Source: Flavimobilis rhizosphaerae (lineage in GTDB: Bacteria > Actinomycetota > Actinomycetes > Actinomycetales > Cellulomonadaceae). Taken from it: 64,000 bases of DNA. Positions within the stretch are counted from its first letter, which is position 1. Each line of letters opens with the position of its first letter. Below, one piece after another: positions 7,408 to 16,379 of the stretch. The translations under genes and the position numbers were made by a program. The notes beneath the pieces are model-generated. The model searched no databases. It saw nothing but the letters and a program-made list of their open reading frames with translations, and was not told where the DNA came from. The stretch is taken from positions 124,001-188,000 of the forward strand of contig NZ_JACZDF010000002.1 in assembly GCF_014852685.1 (NCBI RefSeq), read 5' to 3'.

Positions 7408-8952
7408 ATGACCACCCCCGACACCCAGGCAGCCACCCCCGTCGTCGAGATGCGCGGCATCACGATCACCTTCCCCGGGGTCAAGGCGCTCGACGGCGTC
7501 GACCTGCGGCTGTTCCCCGGCGAGGTCCACTCGCTCATGGGGGAGAACGGCGCCGGCAAGTCGACCCTCATCAAGGCCCTCACCGGCGTCTACCAGATCG
7601 ACGGCGGCACCATGACCGTCGACGGTGTTGAGCACCGGTTCTCCGGGCCCGACGAAGCCCAGAACGCCGGGATCTCGACCGTCTACCAAGAGGTCAACCT
7701 CTGCGCGAACCTCTCGGTCGCAGAGAACGTCATGCTCGGCCACGAGCCCCGGACGGGCCCCTTCATCTCGTGGCGCAAGATGCGCCGCCAGGCAGCCGAG
7801 AACCTCGCTCGGCTCCACGTCGACATCGACCCCGCCTCGCGGCTGTCCGCGCACTCGATCGCCGTGCAGCAACTGTGCGCGATCGCCCGTGCGACCGTCC
7901 GCGACGCCAAGGTCCTCATCCTCGATGAGCCCACCTCAAGCCTCCAGAAGGCTGAGGTCGACGAGCTCTTCCAGGTCATCCGCGAGCTGCGCGACGCAGG
8001 CGTCGCCATCCTCTTCGTCTCGCACTTCCTCGATCAGGTCTACGAGATTTCCGACCGCCTGACGATCCTGCGCAACGGACGCCTCGTCGGTGAGCACCTT
8101 GCCGCCGAGCTTCCACGCCGTGACCTCATCGGCCTCATGATCGGCCGCGAGGGTGCTGCCCTCGACGCGATTGAGCGTGGTGCCCAGCAGGCGTTCGCCG
8201 GCGAGCGCGAGGGTGTGACCCCCACGATCGAAGCCGTCGGCCTTGGCCGGCACGGACGCATCGAACCCTTCGACCTTGCAGTCCAGCCAGGTGAGATCGT
8301 TGGCCTCGCAGGCCTGCTCGGCTCGGGTCGCACCGAGGCCGTGCGGCTGCTGTGCGGCGCTGACCGGCCTGAGGAAGGCACGCTGCGCCTCGGCGGGGAA
8401 GACATTCGTATCTCCGACCCGCTCGTCGGCCTGCGCAACGGCATCGCCTTCTCTTCGGAAGACCGCAAGCGCGAAGGCATCATCGGTGACCTCACGGTCC
8501 GCGAGAACATTGCGCTTGCCGTGCAGACCGTTCGTGGCGTGTGGCGGCCCGTGCCCCGCAAGGAGCTCGACGAGCTCGTCGACCGCTACATCACGGCCCT
8601 CGACATTCGCCCGGCGAACCCGAACCAGCTGGTGAAGAACCTCTCGGGTGGCAACCAGCAGAAGGTTCTGCTGGCCCGCTGGCTCGCGACCGCGCCCAAG
8701 CTCCTCATCCTCGACGAGCCCACGCGTGGCATCGACATCGGCGCCAAGACCGACATCCAGAAGCTTGTCGCGGAACTCGCCGCCGACGGCATGTCCGTCG
8801 TCTTTATCTCCTCGGAGTTCGAGGAGGTGCTCCGCGTGAGCCACCGCATCGACGTCCTGCGCGACCGCCGCATCGTCGAATCCCTCACTAACGGCCCGGA
8901 CGTCGACCAGGACACGATCCTCGAGGCCATCGCCACGAAGGAGGTGGCCTGA
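7408..8952 (+). CDS. Sugar ABC transporter ATP-binding protein, two ABC domains (YtfR/GafB-like)
   Basis: A 514-residue ATPase with two nucleotide-binding domains in tandem, as in the RbsA/AraG/YtfR family. The N-terminal domain has Walker A GENGAGKST (residues 45-53) and Walker B VLILDEPTSSL, with a degenerate signature motif. The C-terminal domain has a diverged Walker A (GLLGSGRTEA), a clear signature LSGGNQQ (412-418) and LLILDEPTRGID. This asymmetry is normal for sugar importers of this class. It energises import through the two permeases encoded just downstream. GAGAGAGG precedes the ATG. Confidence 0.95.
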   Translation: MTTPDTQAATPVVEMRGITITFPGVKALDGVDLRLFPGEVHSLMGENGAGKSTLIKALTGVYQIDGGTMTVDGVEHRFSGPDEAQNAGISTVYQEVNLCANLSVAENVMLGHEPRTGPFISWRKMRRQAAENLARLHVDIDPASRLSAHSIAVQQLCAIARATVRDAKVLILDEPTSSLQKAEVDELFQVIRELRDAGVAILFVSHFLDQVYEISDRLTILRNGRLVGEHLAAELPRRDLIGLMIGREGAALDAIERGAQQAFAGEREGVTPTIEAVGLGRHGRIEPFDLAVQPGEIVGLAGLLGSGRTEAVRLLCGADRPEEGTLRLGGEDIRISDPLVGLRNGIAFSSEDRKREGIIGDLTVRENIALAVQTVRGVWRPVPRKELDELVDRYITALDIRPANPNQLVKNLSGGNQQKVLLARWLATAPKLLILDEPTRGIDIGAKTDIQKLVAELAADGMSVVFISSEFEEVLRVSHRIDVLRDRRIVESLTNGPDVDQDTILEAIATKEVA

Positions 8953-8953
8953 C

Positions 8954-10072
8954 ATGTCCGGCCCCACCGTCGAGCTCACTCCTGACACCCCGAGCTCACC
9001 CCCGCCCGCGCAGCCCGCGGCTCAACCCCGTCCCAGCGTTGCCCGACGGATCATGCAGCACCAGCTCTTCTGGCCGGTCGTCGCGCTCATCGCGCTCATC
9101 ATCCTGTGCGGCATCAAGAACCCCACGTTCCTCACGATCGAGTTGCGTGACGGCAACCTCTTCGGCCAGCTTGTCGACATCGCCCGCATGTCAGCGACAC
9201 CGCTGCTCCTGGCGCTCGGCATGGCACTGGTCATCGCGACCGGAGGCATCGACCTGTCGGTGGGCGCCGTCATGGCGATCTCCCTGGCGGTGTCCCTCAC
9301 CTATCTCGACGGGGCAGCAAACCCCGGCTCGGTGAGCACCGCGGCCGTCGCCGTTCTGCTCGGCGTCGCCGTCGCACTTGCCGCAGGCCTCTTCAACGGC
9401 TTCATGGTCTCCGTCTTGGGCGTCCAACCCTTCATCGCGACGATGATCCTCATGGTTGCCGGCCGCGGTGTGGCCATGCTCATCACGCAGGGTCAGATCA
9501 CCACCGTGACGAGCGCGCCGTTCAAGTTCCTCGGGTCCGGGTTCGTCTTCGGCATTCCCACGCCGGTCATCATCGCGCTCATCATGCTCGTCGCCGTCGC
9601 AATCCTCGTGCGACGCACCGCACTCGGCATGCTCCTCGAGTCGATCGGTATCAACCGTGAGGCCTCTCGCCTCGCCGGTGTGCAGTCGCGCAACATCACG
9701 TGGCTCGTCTACATCGTCTGTGCGCTCCTCGCGGGGCTCGCCGGCATCGTCTACGGCGCCCCGACCATGGCGGCCGATGCCAACAACATCGGCCTCATGA
9801 AGGAAATGGACGCGATCATGTGCGTCGTCCTGGGTGGTACCGCGCTCTCGGGCGGCAAGTTCTACCTCTCGGGAACCGTTGTCGGCGCCCTCATCCTGTC
9901 CACCATTGAGCGGGCCGTCGTGATCTTCCACATTCCGTCGCAGATCACGCCCCTGTTCAAGGCGCTCGTCATCATCGTCGTGTGCGTCGCCCAGTCGCCC
10001 AAGCTGCGCGAGCTGCTACGTGACGGCGCCGCGAAGCTGCGTCCCCGCGCCCTCCCGGAGGTGGCGTCATGA
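8954..10072 (+). CDS. Sugar ABC transporter permease 1 (YtfT-like)
   Basis: A 372-residue inner-membrane permease of the RbsC/AraH family with about 8-10 hydrophobic helices after a cytoplasmic tail rich in Pro, Ala and Ser. GMALVIATGGIDLSVGAVMA is the family's conserved EAA-like region, and LAGVQSRNITWLVYIVCALLAG is also typical. The start lies 1 nt after the ATPase stop; its own stop overlaps the next start. It should form a heterodimeric channel with the product of the next gene. Confidence 0.94.
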   Translation: MSGPTVELTPDTPSSPPPAQPAAQPRPSVARRIMQHQLFWPVVALIALIILCGIKNPTFLTIELRDGNLFGQLVDIARMSATPLLLALGMALVIATGGIDLSVGAVMAISLAVSLTYLDGAANPGSVSTAAVAVLLGVAVALAAGLFNGFMVSVLGVQPFIATMILMVAGRGVAMLITQGQITTVTSAPFKFLGSGFVFGIPTPVIIALIMLVAVAILVRRTALGMLLESIGINREASRLAGVQSRNITWLVYIVCALLAGLAGIVYGAPTMAADANNIGLMKEMDAIMCVVLGGTALSGGKFYLSGTVVGALILSTIERAVVIFHIPSQITPLFKALVIIVVCVAQSPKLRELLRDGAAKLRPRALPEVAS

Positions 10073-11115
10073 CCACGACCGTTCAGAGCCAGGCGCCCAC
10101 GCCCGCGCCCGTTCGTAGTCGCCTCTCCGGCCTGCGCCGGTACCTCTCGCCGGAGTACCTGCCGATCGCCGGCACGATCCTCACGCTCATCCTCATGCTC
10201 GTCATCGGTGAGGTCCGCTACGGCGGTGAGCGCGGGTTCGTTTCACCCAAGCTGTTCTCCAACCTCCTGCAGGACAACGCCTACCTGCTGGTCCTTGCCG
10301 TCGGCATGACGTTCGTCATCATCACCGGAGGCATCGACCTTTCGGTCGGAGCGGTTGTCGCGCTCGTCGGCCTCGTCATTGCGACACTGCTGCCGATGGG
10401 GGTTCCGCTCCCGCTGGTGCTCATCATCGGCGTTCTCATCGGGACGACGTTCGGCTTCCTCATCGGCGTCCTCGTCGAGTACTTCGATATCCAACCCTTC
10501 ATTGCCTCGCTTGCGGCAATGTTCCTCGCCCGCGGTCTGTGCAACGTCGTCTCCGTGCAGTCGCTTGCGATCAAGGACGAGGGCTTCGGTGCCCTCGCCG
10601 GATGGAGCCTGAAGTTCGGGGAGGGACGCGACATCTGGAAGATCAACCTCTCGATGATCATCGCGGTCCTCGTGCTCATCGTCGCCTACGTGATCCTTCA
10701 CCACACGCGCTTTGGACGCACCGTCTACGGCGTGGGCGTCGGTGACGGCGGCAACGCCGTCCAGCTCATGGGCCTCAAGGCCGGTCGGACGCGCCTGTGG
10801 GTGTACGTCATCTCCGGCACGTGCGCGGGCGTCGCGGGCATCCTCTTCGCGTTCTACACGAAGTCAGGGTTCAACCTCACCGGCATCGGCATGGAGCTCG
10901 ACGCCATTGCTGCCGTCGTCATCGGTGGAACCCTCCTCGCGGGAGGCGGGGGGTTCGTCCTCGGCACGGGCGTCGGCGTCCTCGTCTACGGCCTCATCCA
11001 GGTGCTCATCGCGCGTGAAGGCCTCGACTCGTGGTGGACCAAGGTGTTCATCGGCGTCGTCCTGCTGGTGTTCGTCGTCCTCCAGCGGGCCATCGCGGTG
11101 CGGCGACGCTCCTAG
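10069..11115 (+). CDS. Sugar ABC transporter permease 2 (YjfF-like)
   Basis: A 348-residue permease, paralogous to the previous gene and overlapping it by 4 nt. It shares the GMTFVIITGGIDLSVGAVVA region and ends with several helices and a short basic tail. Having two different permeases plus one double ATPase and one binding protein is the YtfQRT-YjfF layout. This is the last gene of the operon; a strong hairpin follows at 11131. Confidence 0.94.
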   Translation: MTTTVQSQAPTPAPVRSRLSGLRRYLSPEYLPIAGTILTLILMLVIGEVRYGGERGFVSPKLFSNLLQDNAYLLVLAVGMTFVIITGGIDLSVGAVVALVGLVIATLLPMGVPLPLVLIIGVLIGTTFGFLIGVLVEYFDIQPFIASLAAMFLARGLCNVVSVQSLAIKDEGFGALAGWSLKFGEGRDIWKINLSMIIAVLVLIVAYVILHHTRFGRTVYGVGVGDGGNAVQLMGLKAGRTRLWVYVISGTCAGVAGILFAFYTKSGFNLTGIGMELDAIAAVVIGGTLLAGGGGFVLGTGVGVLVYGLIQVLIAREGLDSWWTKVFIGVVLLVFVVLQRAIAVRRRS

Positions 11116-11130
11116 CGTCGCGGCCGTCCA

Positions 11131-11167
11131 CGCAGGCGCCCGTCCCCGTCCGGGGCGGGCGCTTGCG
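11131..11167 (+). terminator. Probable terminator of the furanose transporter operon
   Basis: A GC-rich hairpin 16 nt after the last permease. Paired blocks are GCGCCCG with CGGGCGC and CCCC with GGGG, separated by one bulged T, plus a short outer CGCA stem. A few Ts are embedded, but there is no real T-tract. Confidence 0.6.
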
Positions 11168-11213
11168 TGCGTCGCGACGTACGCTTCCGGGAGCACCTCG
11201 AGGAAGGACCCCG

Positions 11214-11969
11214 ATGACTACGCACGACGACGAGCACGCGACCTCGCCCGACGATCTGACGCCGGACGCGGCGGCCGCCGCAGCGTCCGACGAGGTGCCG
11301 GGCACGTCCGACGGGGTGCGTGCGGATGACGACCCCGCGACCGCTGCCGCCGCGACCGCGCCCCGCGACGGCTCCGCCCACGCGCAGCCGCGCCGAGGCG
11401 CCCGTGGCTTGTGGATCGCCGGTGGTGCTGCGGTCCTCACAGTCGTGGCCGTCGTCGTCGCGATCGTCGTCACCCAGCGTGACGAGCCGGTGGCCGCCCC
11501 GACGACGCCGCCCCCCGTGACGATCACCAACCCGCTCCCGACGCCTGTCGGCACGCCGGCCGCGCGCGAGACGAAGACCCCGCTCCAGAAGGCGCTGCCG
11601 GACTCGGTCCTCCAGTGGACCGTCGTCACGCAGGAGCGCACCAAGGTCGCGAAGAAGCCGCTCGAGTCCTACCGGCTCACGTACACGGACGGCGCGGGCG
11701 GCACCGTCATTGTCGACGTCGTCCAGACCCGCACGGTCGAGGCCGCGGTCGAGGCCGCGCAGAAGCCCGCCGACGGCGACACCGCACCGAGCGAAGGCTC
11801 GACCGTCACCGAGCTGCCCGTGCGCGTCGGGGACAACGAGGTCGGGACGGCATCGGTCGCGACGGGCGGCGAGGTCGGGCTCGCCATGTGGACCAACGGC
11901 ACGACCGCGTTCCGCGCGACGGGCCCCGGCGCGGCGATCGAGAACTTCTTCCTCGCGTTCCCGCTGTAG
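11214..11969 (+). CDS. Hypothetical single-pass membrane protein with acidic, low-complexity N-terminus
   Basis: 251 residues of unrecognised family. The first 60 or so are disordered-looking and acidic (Asp, Ala, Thr-rich), then a basic RRGARG patch and one membrane helix (LWIAGGAAVLTVVAVVVAIVVT), a Pro/Thr linker and an outer domain of about 130 residues starting around PLQKALPDSVLQWTV. The layout suggests an anchored extracytoplasmic protein with a small beta-rich domain. The ATG at 11214 was preferred because GAGGAAGGA precedes it; an earlier in-frame start at 11031 would overlap the permease gene. It stands alone between the sugar operon and the ABC exporter. Function unknown. Confidence 0.8.
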   Translation: MTTHDDEHATSPDDLTPDAAAAAASDEVPGTSDGVRADDDPATAAAATAPRDGSAHAQPRRGARGLWIAGGAAVLTVVAVVVAIVVTQRDEPVAAPTTPPPVTITNPLPTPVGTPAARETKTPLQKALPDSVLQWTVVTQERTKVAKKPLESYRLTYTDGAGGTVIVDVVQTRTVEAAVEAAQKPADGDTAPSEGSTVTELPVRVGDNEVGTASVATGGEVGLAMWTNGTTAFRATGPGAAIENFFLAFPL

Positions 11970-12084
11970 AGCCGGGCGCGCTGTGACGTCGTGGGGGTCC
12001 TCGCCCCCCGTCGCGTGAGCCGATCCGCGGGACGACACGGGCCCGGCGGGGTGCACGCCCGCCGCCGGGTGTTGGATGGACCGT

Positions 12085-12822
12085 ATGACCGGTGACCTTG
12101 CCGTCGACGTCCGGGGGCTGCGCGTCGTGCGCGGCCGCACGACCGTGCTCGACGGGCTCTCGCTCTCCGTCCCCGCCGGGCAGGTCGTGGGCCTGCTCGG
12201 CCCGTCAGGCTCGGGCAAGACGACGCTCATGCGCGCGATCGTCGGTGTCCAGGTCGTCGCCGGCGGCTCGGTGAGCGTGCTCGGGCGTCCGGCGGGCGAG
12301 CGGGCGCTGCGCGGCCGCGTCGGCTACGTGTCGCAGCAGCCGTCGGTGTACGCGGACCTCACGGTCGTCGAGAACCTCCGGCACGGTGCGGGCCTCCTCG
12401 GCGTGGGTCGTGACGAGGTCGAGCGGGTGCTCGCTGACGTCGACCTCGTGCGGCACCGCGGCACGCTCGTCGCCGAGCTCTCGGGCGGCGAGGCGGCACG
12501 TGTGTCGCTCGGCGTCGGGCTGCTCGGGTCGCCGTCGCTGCTCGTTCTCGACGAGCCGACCGTCGGCCTCGACCCTGTCCTGCGCCGCGACCTGTGGGCC
12601 CTGTTCCGGACGCTGCGCGACCGCGGGACGACGCTCCTCGTGTCGAGCCACGTCATGGACGAGGCCGAGCGCTGCGACCGCGTCCTCCTCCTGCGGGACG
12701 GCGAGCTTCTCGCGGACGACACCGTGCCGGGCCTGCTCGCCGTGACAGGCGCGGACGACGTCGAAGGCGCGTTCCTCGCGCTCGTCGAGGGCGCCGCGAC
12801 GACCGACGGGAGCGACCGATGA
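12085..12822 (+). CDS. ABC-2 type exporter ATP-binding protein
   Basis: A 245-residue ATPase of the DrrA/NodI/CcmA-like group. Walker A is GPSGSGKTT, the signature is LSGGEAARVSLG, and Walker B is LLVLDEPTVGLDP, followed by the switch His in VSSHVMDEAERC. It powers the permease encoded 4 nt overlapping downstream. Start is uncertain: ATG 12085 is favoured because TTGGAT ends 7 nt before it, resembling the leaderless promoters elsewhere in the window; ATG 12076 would add three residues. Substrate unknown; such pairs export drugs, lipids or polysaccharides. Confidence 0.93.
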   Translation: MTGDLAVDVRGLRVVRGRTTVLDGLSLSVPAGQVVGLLGPSGSGKTTLMRAIVGVQVVAGGSVSVLGRPAGERALRGRVGYVSQQPSVYADLTVVENLRHGAGLLGVGRDEVERVLADVDLVRHRGTLVAELSGGEAARVSLGVGLLGSPSLLVLDEPTVGLDPVLRRDLWALFRTLRDRGTTLLVSSHVMDEAERCDRVLLLRDGELLADDTVPGLLAVTGADDVEGAFLALVEGAATTDGSDR

Positions 12823-13550
12823 GCCTCCACCGCACCCTCGTGACGACCGCGCGTGTCCTGCGCCAGCTGCGTCACGACCGCCGCACGATCGCACTCGTCA
12901 TCGTCCTGCCGTGCCTCCTGCTGAGCATCGTCGCGTGGATGTTCTCGGGCACGCCGACGCTCGACCACTGGGGGCCGATGCTCGTCGGCATGTTCCCCAT
13001 GCTCGTGATGTTCCTCGTGACGAGCGTCGCGATGCTGCGCGAGCGGCAGTCGGGGACGCTCGAGCGGCTCATGACGCTGCCTGTCGGGCGGGCGGACGTC
13101 GTCGTCGGGTACGCGCTCGCGTTCGCGCTGCTCGCGACGGTGCAGGGGCTCGTGCTCGTGGGGTTCACGACGTGGGTGCTCGGCATGGACGTCGCGGGGC
13201 CGCTCGGGCTCGTGGTGCTCGTGGCGGTGCTCGACGCGGTGCTCGGCTCGGCGCTGGGCCTCGGGGCGTCGGCGCTCGCGCGCACGGAGTTCCAGGCGGT
13301 GCAGCTCATGCCCGCGGTGATCTTCCCGCAGCTGCTCGTGTGCGGGATCCTCATGCCGCGCGCGGACATGCCGCAGGCTCTCGAGTGGTTCTCGCGGGCG
13401 ATGCCGCTCACGTACGGCATCGAGTCGATGCAGCAGCTGGCGCTCGGTGCTGCGTGGACCGACGTGCGGGGGGCGATCGGCGCGATCGCGTTGTTCGTCG
13501 TCGGGGCGATCGTGCTGGGCGTCGTGACGCTGAGGCGCCGGACGCCGTAG
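12819..13550 (+). CDS. ABC-2 type exporter permease
   Basis: A 243-residue membrane protein with about six helices, overlapping the ATPase gene by ATGA. TSVAMLRERQSGTLERLMTLPV is the conserved cytoplasmic segment of ABC-2 permeases, and SRAMPLTYGIESMQ matches the family's C-terminal motif. With the ATPase it should make a homodimeric exporter. A terminator hairpin follows at 13568. Confidence 0.93.
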   Translation: MSLHRTLVTTARVLRQLRHDRRTIALVIVLPCLLLSIVAWMFSGTPTLDHWGPMLVGMFPMLVMFLVTSVAMLRERQSGTLERLMTLPVGRADVVVGYALAFALLATVQGLVLVGFTTWVLGMDVAGPLGLVVLVAVLDAVLGSALGLGASALARTEFQAVQLMPAVIFPQLLVCGILMPRADMPQALEWFSRAMPLTYGIESMQQLALGAAWTDVRGAIGAIALFVVGAIVLGVVTLRRRTP

Positions 13551-13567
13551 GGGACCGCTCGCGCTGC

Positions 13568-13586
13568 GGCACCCCTGCGGGGTGCC
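13568..13586. terminator. Hairpin between the ABC exporter and a convergent gene
   Basis: Perfect 8-bp stem GGCACCCC with GGGGTGCC, loop TGC, lying between two converging genes. It could serve both directions. No T-tract. Confidence 0.55.
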
Positions 13587-13613
13587 TGGGCGCAGGAAGA
13601 CGCCGACGTGTGC

Positions 13614-14039
13614 TCAGGCCGGGATGACGACCGTGAGCGAGGTGAGGAGCACGAGCCCCGCGACGGTCGCGACGACGGGCGTCGTCGAGCGTCGTCGACC
13701 CGCGAGGTAGAGCGCGCACAGCCCGCCGAGGACGGGCACGAGCACACCTATGACGAGCGCCCCGGCGAAGAGTCGCAGTGGCAGCTCCCCGACGACGGCG
13801 CCGACGGCGAAGCCGACGAGCCCTGCGCTCACGACGTACGCGGCGGTCGACCACGTGATCCCCTGCTCGGCGGGCGGGCGGTCCTCGTCGGGGCGCTGGG
13901 GCTGCAGGAGCGGTGCGAGCTTGCGGGAGCGCGGTCGCTTGCGTCGTCCGTCGGAGAACCAGGTCGCGGCGACCGCGATCATGAGGACGGACGAGGCCAG
14001 GAGGGCGATCGTCGTGACGATCTCGACGGCAGTGCTCAC
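13614..14039 (-). CDS. Hypothetical multi-pass membrane protein
   Basis: 141 residues, unrecognised. Hydrophobic segments: IVTTIALLASSVLMIAVAAT near the N-terminus, then after a basic loop (DGRRKRPRSRK) AAYVVSAGLVGFAVGAVVG, FAGALVIGVLVPVLGGLCAL, and TPVVATVAGLVLLTSLTVVI, giving four predicted helices. The GTG at 14039 was chosen because it opens directly into the first helix; longer readings run into the potassium gene. It lies 53 nt downstream of the TrkA-like gene on the same strand and may be co-transcribed with it. Confidence 0.7.
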   Translation of the reverse strand: MSTAVEIVTTIALLASSVLMIAVAATWFSDGRRKRPRSRKLAPLLQPQRPDEDRPPAEQGITWSTAAYVVSAGLVGFAVGAVVGELPLRLFAGALVIGVLVPVLGGLCALYLAGRRRSTTPVVATVAGLVLLTSLTVVIPA

Positions 14040-14092
14040 CCGTCCATCATCCCCGAACTCGCGGCACCCCCGCAGACCGCAGCCCGACGCCC

Positions 14093-14803
14093 CTATGGCC
14101 GCGCAGCGAAGCGTTCGAGGAGCTCCGAGTGGCCCGAGACGACGAGCAGGTCGTTCGCGGAGATGCGCGTCTGGGGCGTCGCGTAGATGAACTCCTGCCC
14201 CGGGGGCTTCACGCCGATGACGGTGACGCCGTAACGCGTCCGGACCTTCGACTGCTCGACGGTGAAACCCTGCATCTCCTTGGGCGGGCGCATCTTGACG
14301 ATCGTGAAGCCGTCCTCGACCTCGATGTAGTCCATGAGCTTGCCGGAGACGAGGTGCGCGACGCGGTTGCCCGCGTCGGCCTCGGGGAAGACGACGTGGT
14401 GCGCGCCGATGCGCTGGAGGATGCGTCCGTGCTCGGCCGAGACGGCCTTCGCCCAGATCTGGGGCGTGCCCATGTCGACGAGGTTGCCCGTGATGAGGAC
14501 GGAGGCCTCGAGCGACGAGCCCACGCCGACGACGGCGACGGGGAAGTCGCGCGCGCCGAGCTGCTCGAGAGCCTCGGGGTTCGTCGCGTCGGCCTCGACG
14601 AGCGGGATGCGCCCCGCCCACTGCTGGGCGAGCGTCGCGTTGCGCTCGACGGCGAGGACGTCCTGGCCGAGCCGGTCGAGGGTTGCGGCGAGGGCCGAGC
14701 CGAAGCGTCCGAGGCCGACGACGAGCACGCCGTCGCCCGCCCCTGAGCGCTTGGGCGTCGTCGCGGAGCGGCTCGCGTGCGTCTGCGTGTACCTGTCAGC
14801 CAA
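14093..14803 (-). CDS. Potassium uptake regulatory subunit, TrkA/KtrA (RCK) family
   Basis: A 236-residue cytoplasmic gating subunit. VLVVGLGRFGSALA at about residue 26 is the Rossmann GxGxxG of the RCK-N domain that binds nucleotide; a C-terminal RCK-C domain of about 80 residues follows (RTRYGVTVIGVKPPGQEFIYA). It controls the membrane subunit encoded immediately upstream. Its start overlaps the end of that gene by 8 nt; the only codon fitting both context and the first residues is TTG at 14803, an uncommon start. Length is normal for KtrA. Confidence 0.92.
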   Translation of the reverse strand: MADRYTQTHASRSATTPKRSGAGDGVLVVGLGRFGSALAATLDRLGQDVLAVERNATLAQQWAGRIPLVEADATNPEALEQLGARDFPVAVVGVGSSLEASVLITGNLVDMGTPQIWAKAVSAEHGRILQRIGAHHVVFPEADAGNRVAHLVSGKLMDYIEVEDGFTIVKMRPPKEMQGFTVEQSKVRTRYGVTVIGVKPPGQEFIYATPQTRISANDLLVVSGHSELLERFAARP

Positions 14804-16178
14804 TGATCGGCCTTTCTTCGGGGAGCCGGATGACGCGGCTCCGGTCGCGCAGCGCGAGCGCTGCGGCGAGTGTCATCGTGCCGGTACGCCCGACGAACAT
14901 CAAGGCGACGAGGACGAGCTTGCCTGCGTCGGGCAGGAGGTGGGTGACGCCGGTCGAGAGGCCGACGGTCGCGAACGCGGAGATCACTTCGAAGAGCACG
15001 ACGTCGAGGGTCCAGCCGGTGATCTCGAGGAGGGCGAGGCACGCGGCGAGGATCGTGGTGGCGCCGACGAAGACGACGGCGACGGACAGGCGGAGCGTGT
15101 CGCGCGGGATGCGTCGGCCGAAGGCCTCGACGTCGCGGTCGCCGCGCGCCTCAGAGATGATCGCGAGGAGCATGACGGCGAGCGTCGTCACCTTGATGCC
15201 GCCCGCGGTCGACGCGGAGCCGCCGCCGACGAACATGAGGGCGTCGGTGACGAGCCAGCTTGACTCGTGCATCGCGCCGACGTCGACGGTCGAGAACCCG
15301 CCGGAGCGGGGCATGACGCCGGCGAAGAGCGCGCCGAGGATCTTCTCCGACCAGCCGAGCGGCCCGAACGTGTCCTTGTTGCGCCACTCGAGGGCCGCGA
15401 ACGCGAAGGTGCCGAGGACGACGAGCGTCACGGACATCGTCACGGTGAGCTTGGCGTGGAGGTTCCAGCGGCTGAAGCGGCGGCCCTGGCGGGCGATGTT
15501 GAGGATGACGGGGAAGCCGAGCGAGCCGATGAAGACGCCGAGGATGATCGGCAGGAGGAGCGCCCAGTCGCCGACGTGCGGCGCGAGGCCCTCGGCGGTC
15601 GGGATGAAGCCCGCGTTGTTGAAGGCGGAGACGGCGTAGAACACGGAGTGCCAGAGCGCCTCGCCGAAGGACTCGCGGAGCATGAGGAAGCGCGGCAGGA
15701 GGAGCGCGGCGATCGCGGCCTCGAGCGTGAGGGACGTGATGACGACGACCTGGATGAGCGAGCCGACCTCACCGAGCCGGGTCGTCTTCGTCTCGGAGGC
15801 GGTGAGGAGCTTCTGGGTGAGGCCGATGCGGCGGGAGACGGCGGCGCCGAGGATCGAGGCGAGGGTCATGACGCCGAGGCCGCCGACCTGCATGCCGAGG
15901 AGGATGACGGCCTGGCCGAACCCGGACCAGTAGGTGCCCGTGGGGACGGTGACGAGGCCGGTGACGCACACGGAGGACGTCGCGGTGAAGAATGCGTCGA
16001 TGAACGGGGCACGGGTTCCGGTCGACGTCGCGGCGGGCAGGCTCAGGAGGCCGGTGAAGACGAGGATGACCCCGCCGAACGTGATGATCGCGAGGCGCGC
16101 GGGGGACTGGCGTGCGAGCCTGTCGACGAGCTCGCGGCCCGCCCAGGCTGTCGCCTTGAGCTTCTGCCCGATGTCCAC
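14796..16178 (-). CDS. Potassium uptake membrane subunit, TrkH/KtrB family
   Basis: A 460-residue K+ transporter with four M1-P-M2 repeats. Selectivity-filter regions are visible as SSVCVTGLVTV, SAFNNAGFIP, MPRSGGFSTVDV and AFATVGLSTGVT, each with the conserved Gly. It imports K+ with the RCK subunit encoded next. The GTG at 16178 was chosen because GGAGA lies at the right distance and the following residues (DIGQKLKATAWAGRE) lead naturally into the first helix; a longer open frame upstream crosses the acuC promoter. Transcribed divergently from acuC. Confidence 0.94.
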   Translation of the reverse strand: MDIGQKLKATAWAGRELVDRLARQSPARLAIITFGGVILVFTGLLSLPAATSTGTRAPFIDAFFTATSSVCVTGLVTVPTGTYWSGFGQAVILLGMQVGGLGVMTLASILGAAVSRRIGLTQKLLTASETKTTRLGEVGSLIQVVVITSLTLEAAIAALLLPRFLMLRESFGEALWHSVFYAVSAFNNAGFIPTAEGLAPHVGDWALLLPIILGVFIGSLGFPVILNIARQGRRFSRWNLHAKLTVTMSVTLVVLGTFAFAALEWRNKDTFGPLGWSEKILGALFAGVMPRSGGFSTVDVGAMHESSWLVTDALMFVGGGSASTAGGIKVTTLAVMLLAIISEARGDRDVEAFGRRIPRDTLRLSVAVVFVGATTILAACLALLEITGWTLDVVLFEVISAFATVGLSTGVTHLLPDAGKLVLVALMFVGRTGTMTLAAALALRDRSRVIRLPEERPIIG

Positions 16179-16367
16179 GCGTTCTCCGTCCCTGCTGCGT
16201 GCTGCGGCCGGAGGGCCGCACTGGTCAACGATGCCACCTGCGGGCGTCCGGTGCCGACAGAGCGGGGGGTCACGTCGTGCGGGATGTCGGCGACGGGGAC
16301 GTCGGGTGCCGGGGCGCGCGTCGCGGGGCGCCCGTGGGCAGCCGCGACGCGCGAGTGTGACGCACGT

Positions 16368-16379
16368 TACGGTGGCGAC
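16368..16379 (+). promoter_or_regulatory. Leaderless -10 element of acuC
   Basis: TACGGT followed by 6 nt and the ATG at 16380. TANNNT at this distance puts the transcription start at the A of the start codon. Confidence 0.55.
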
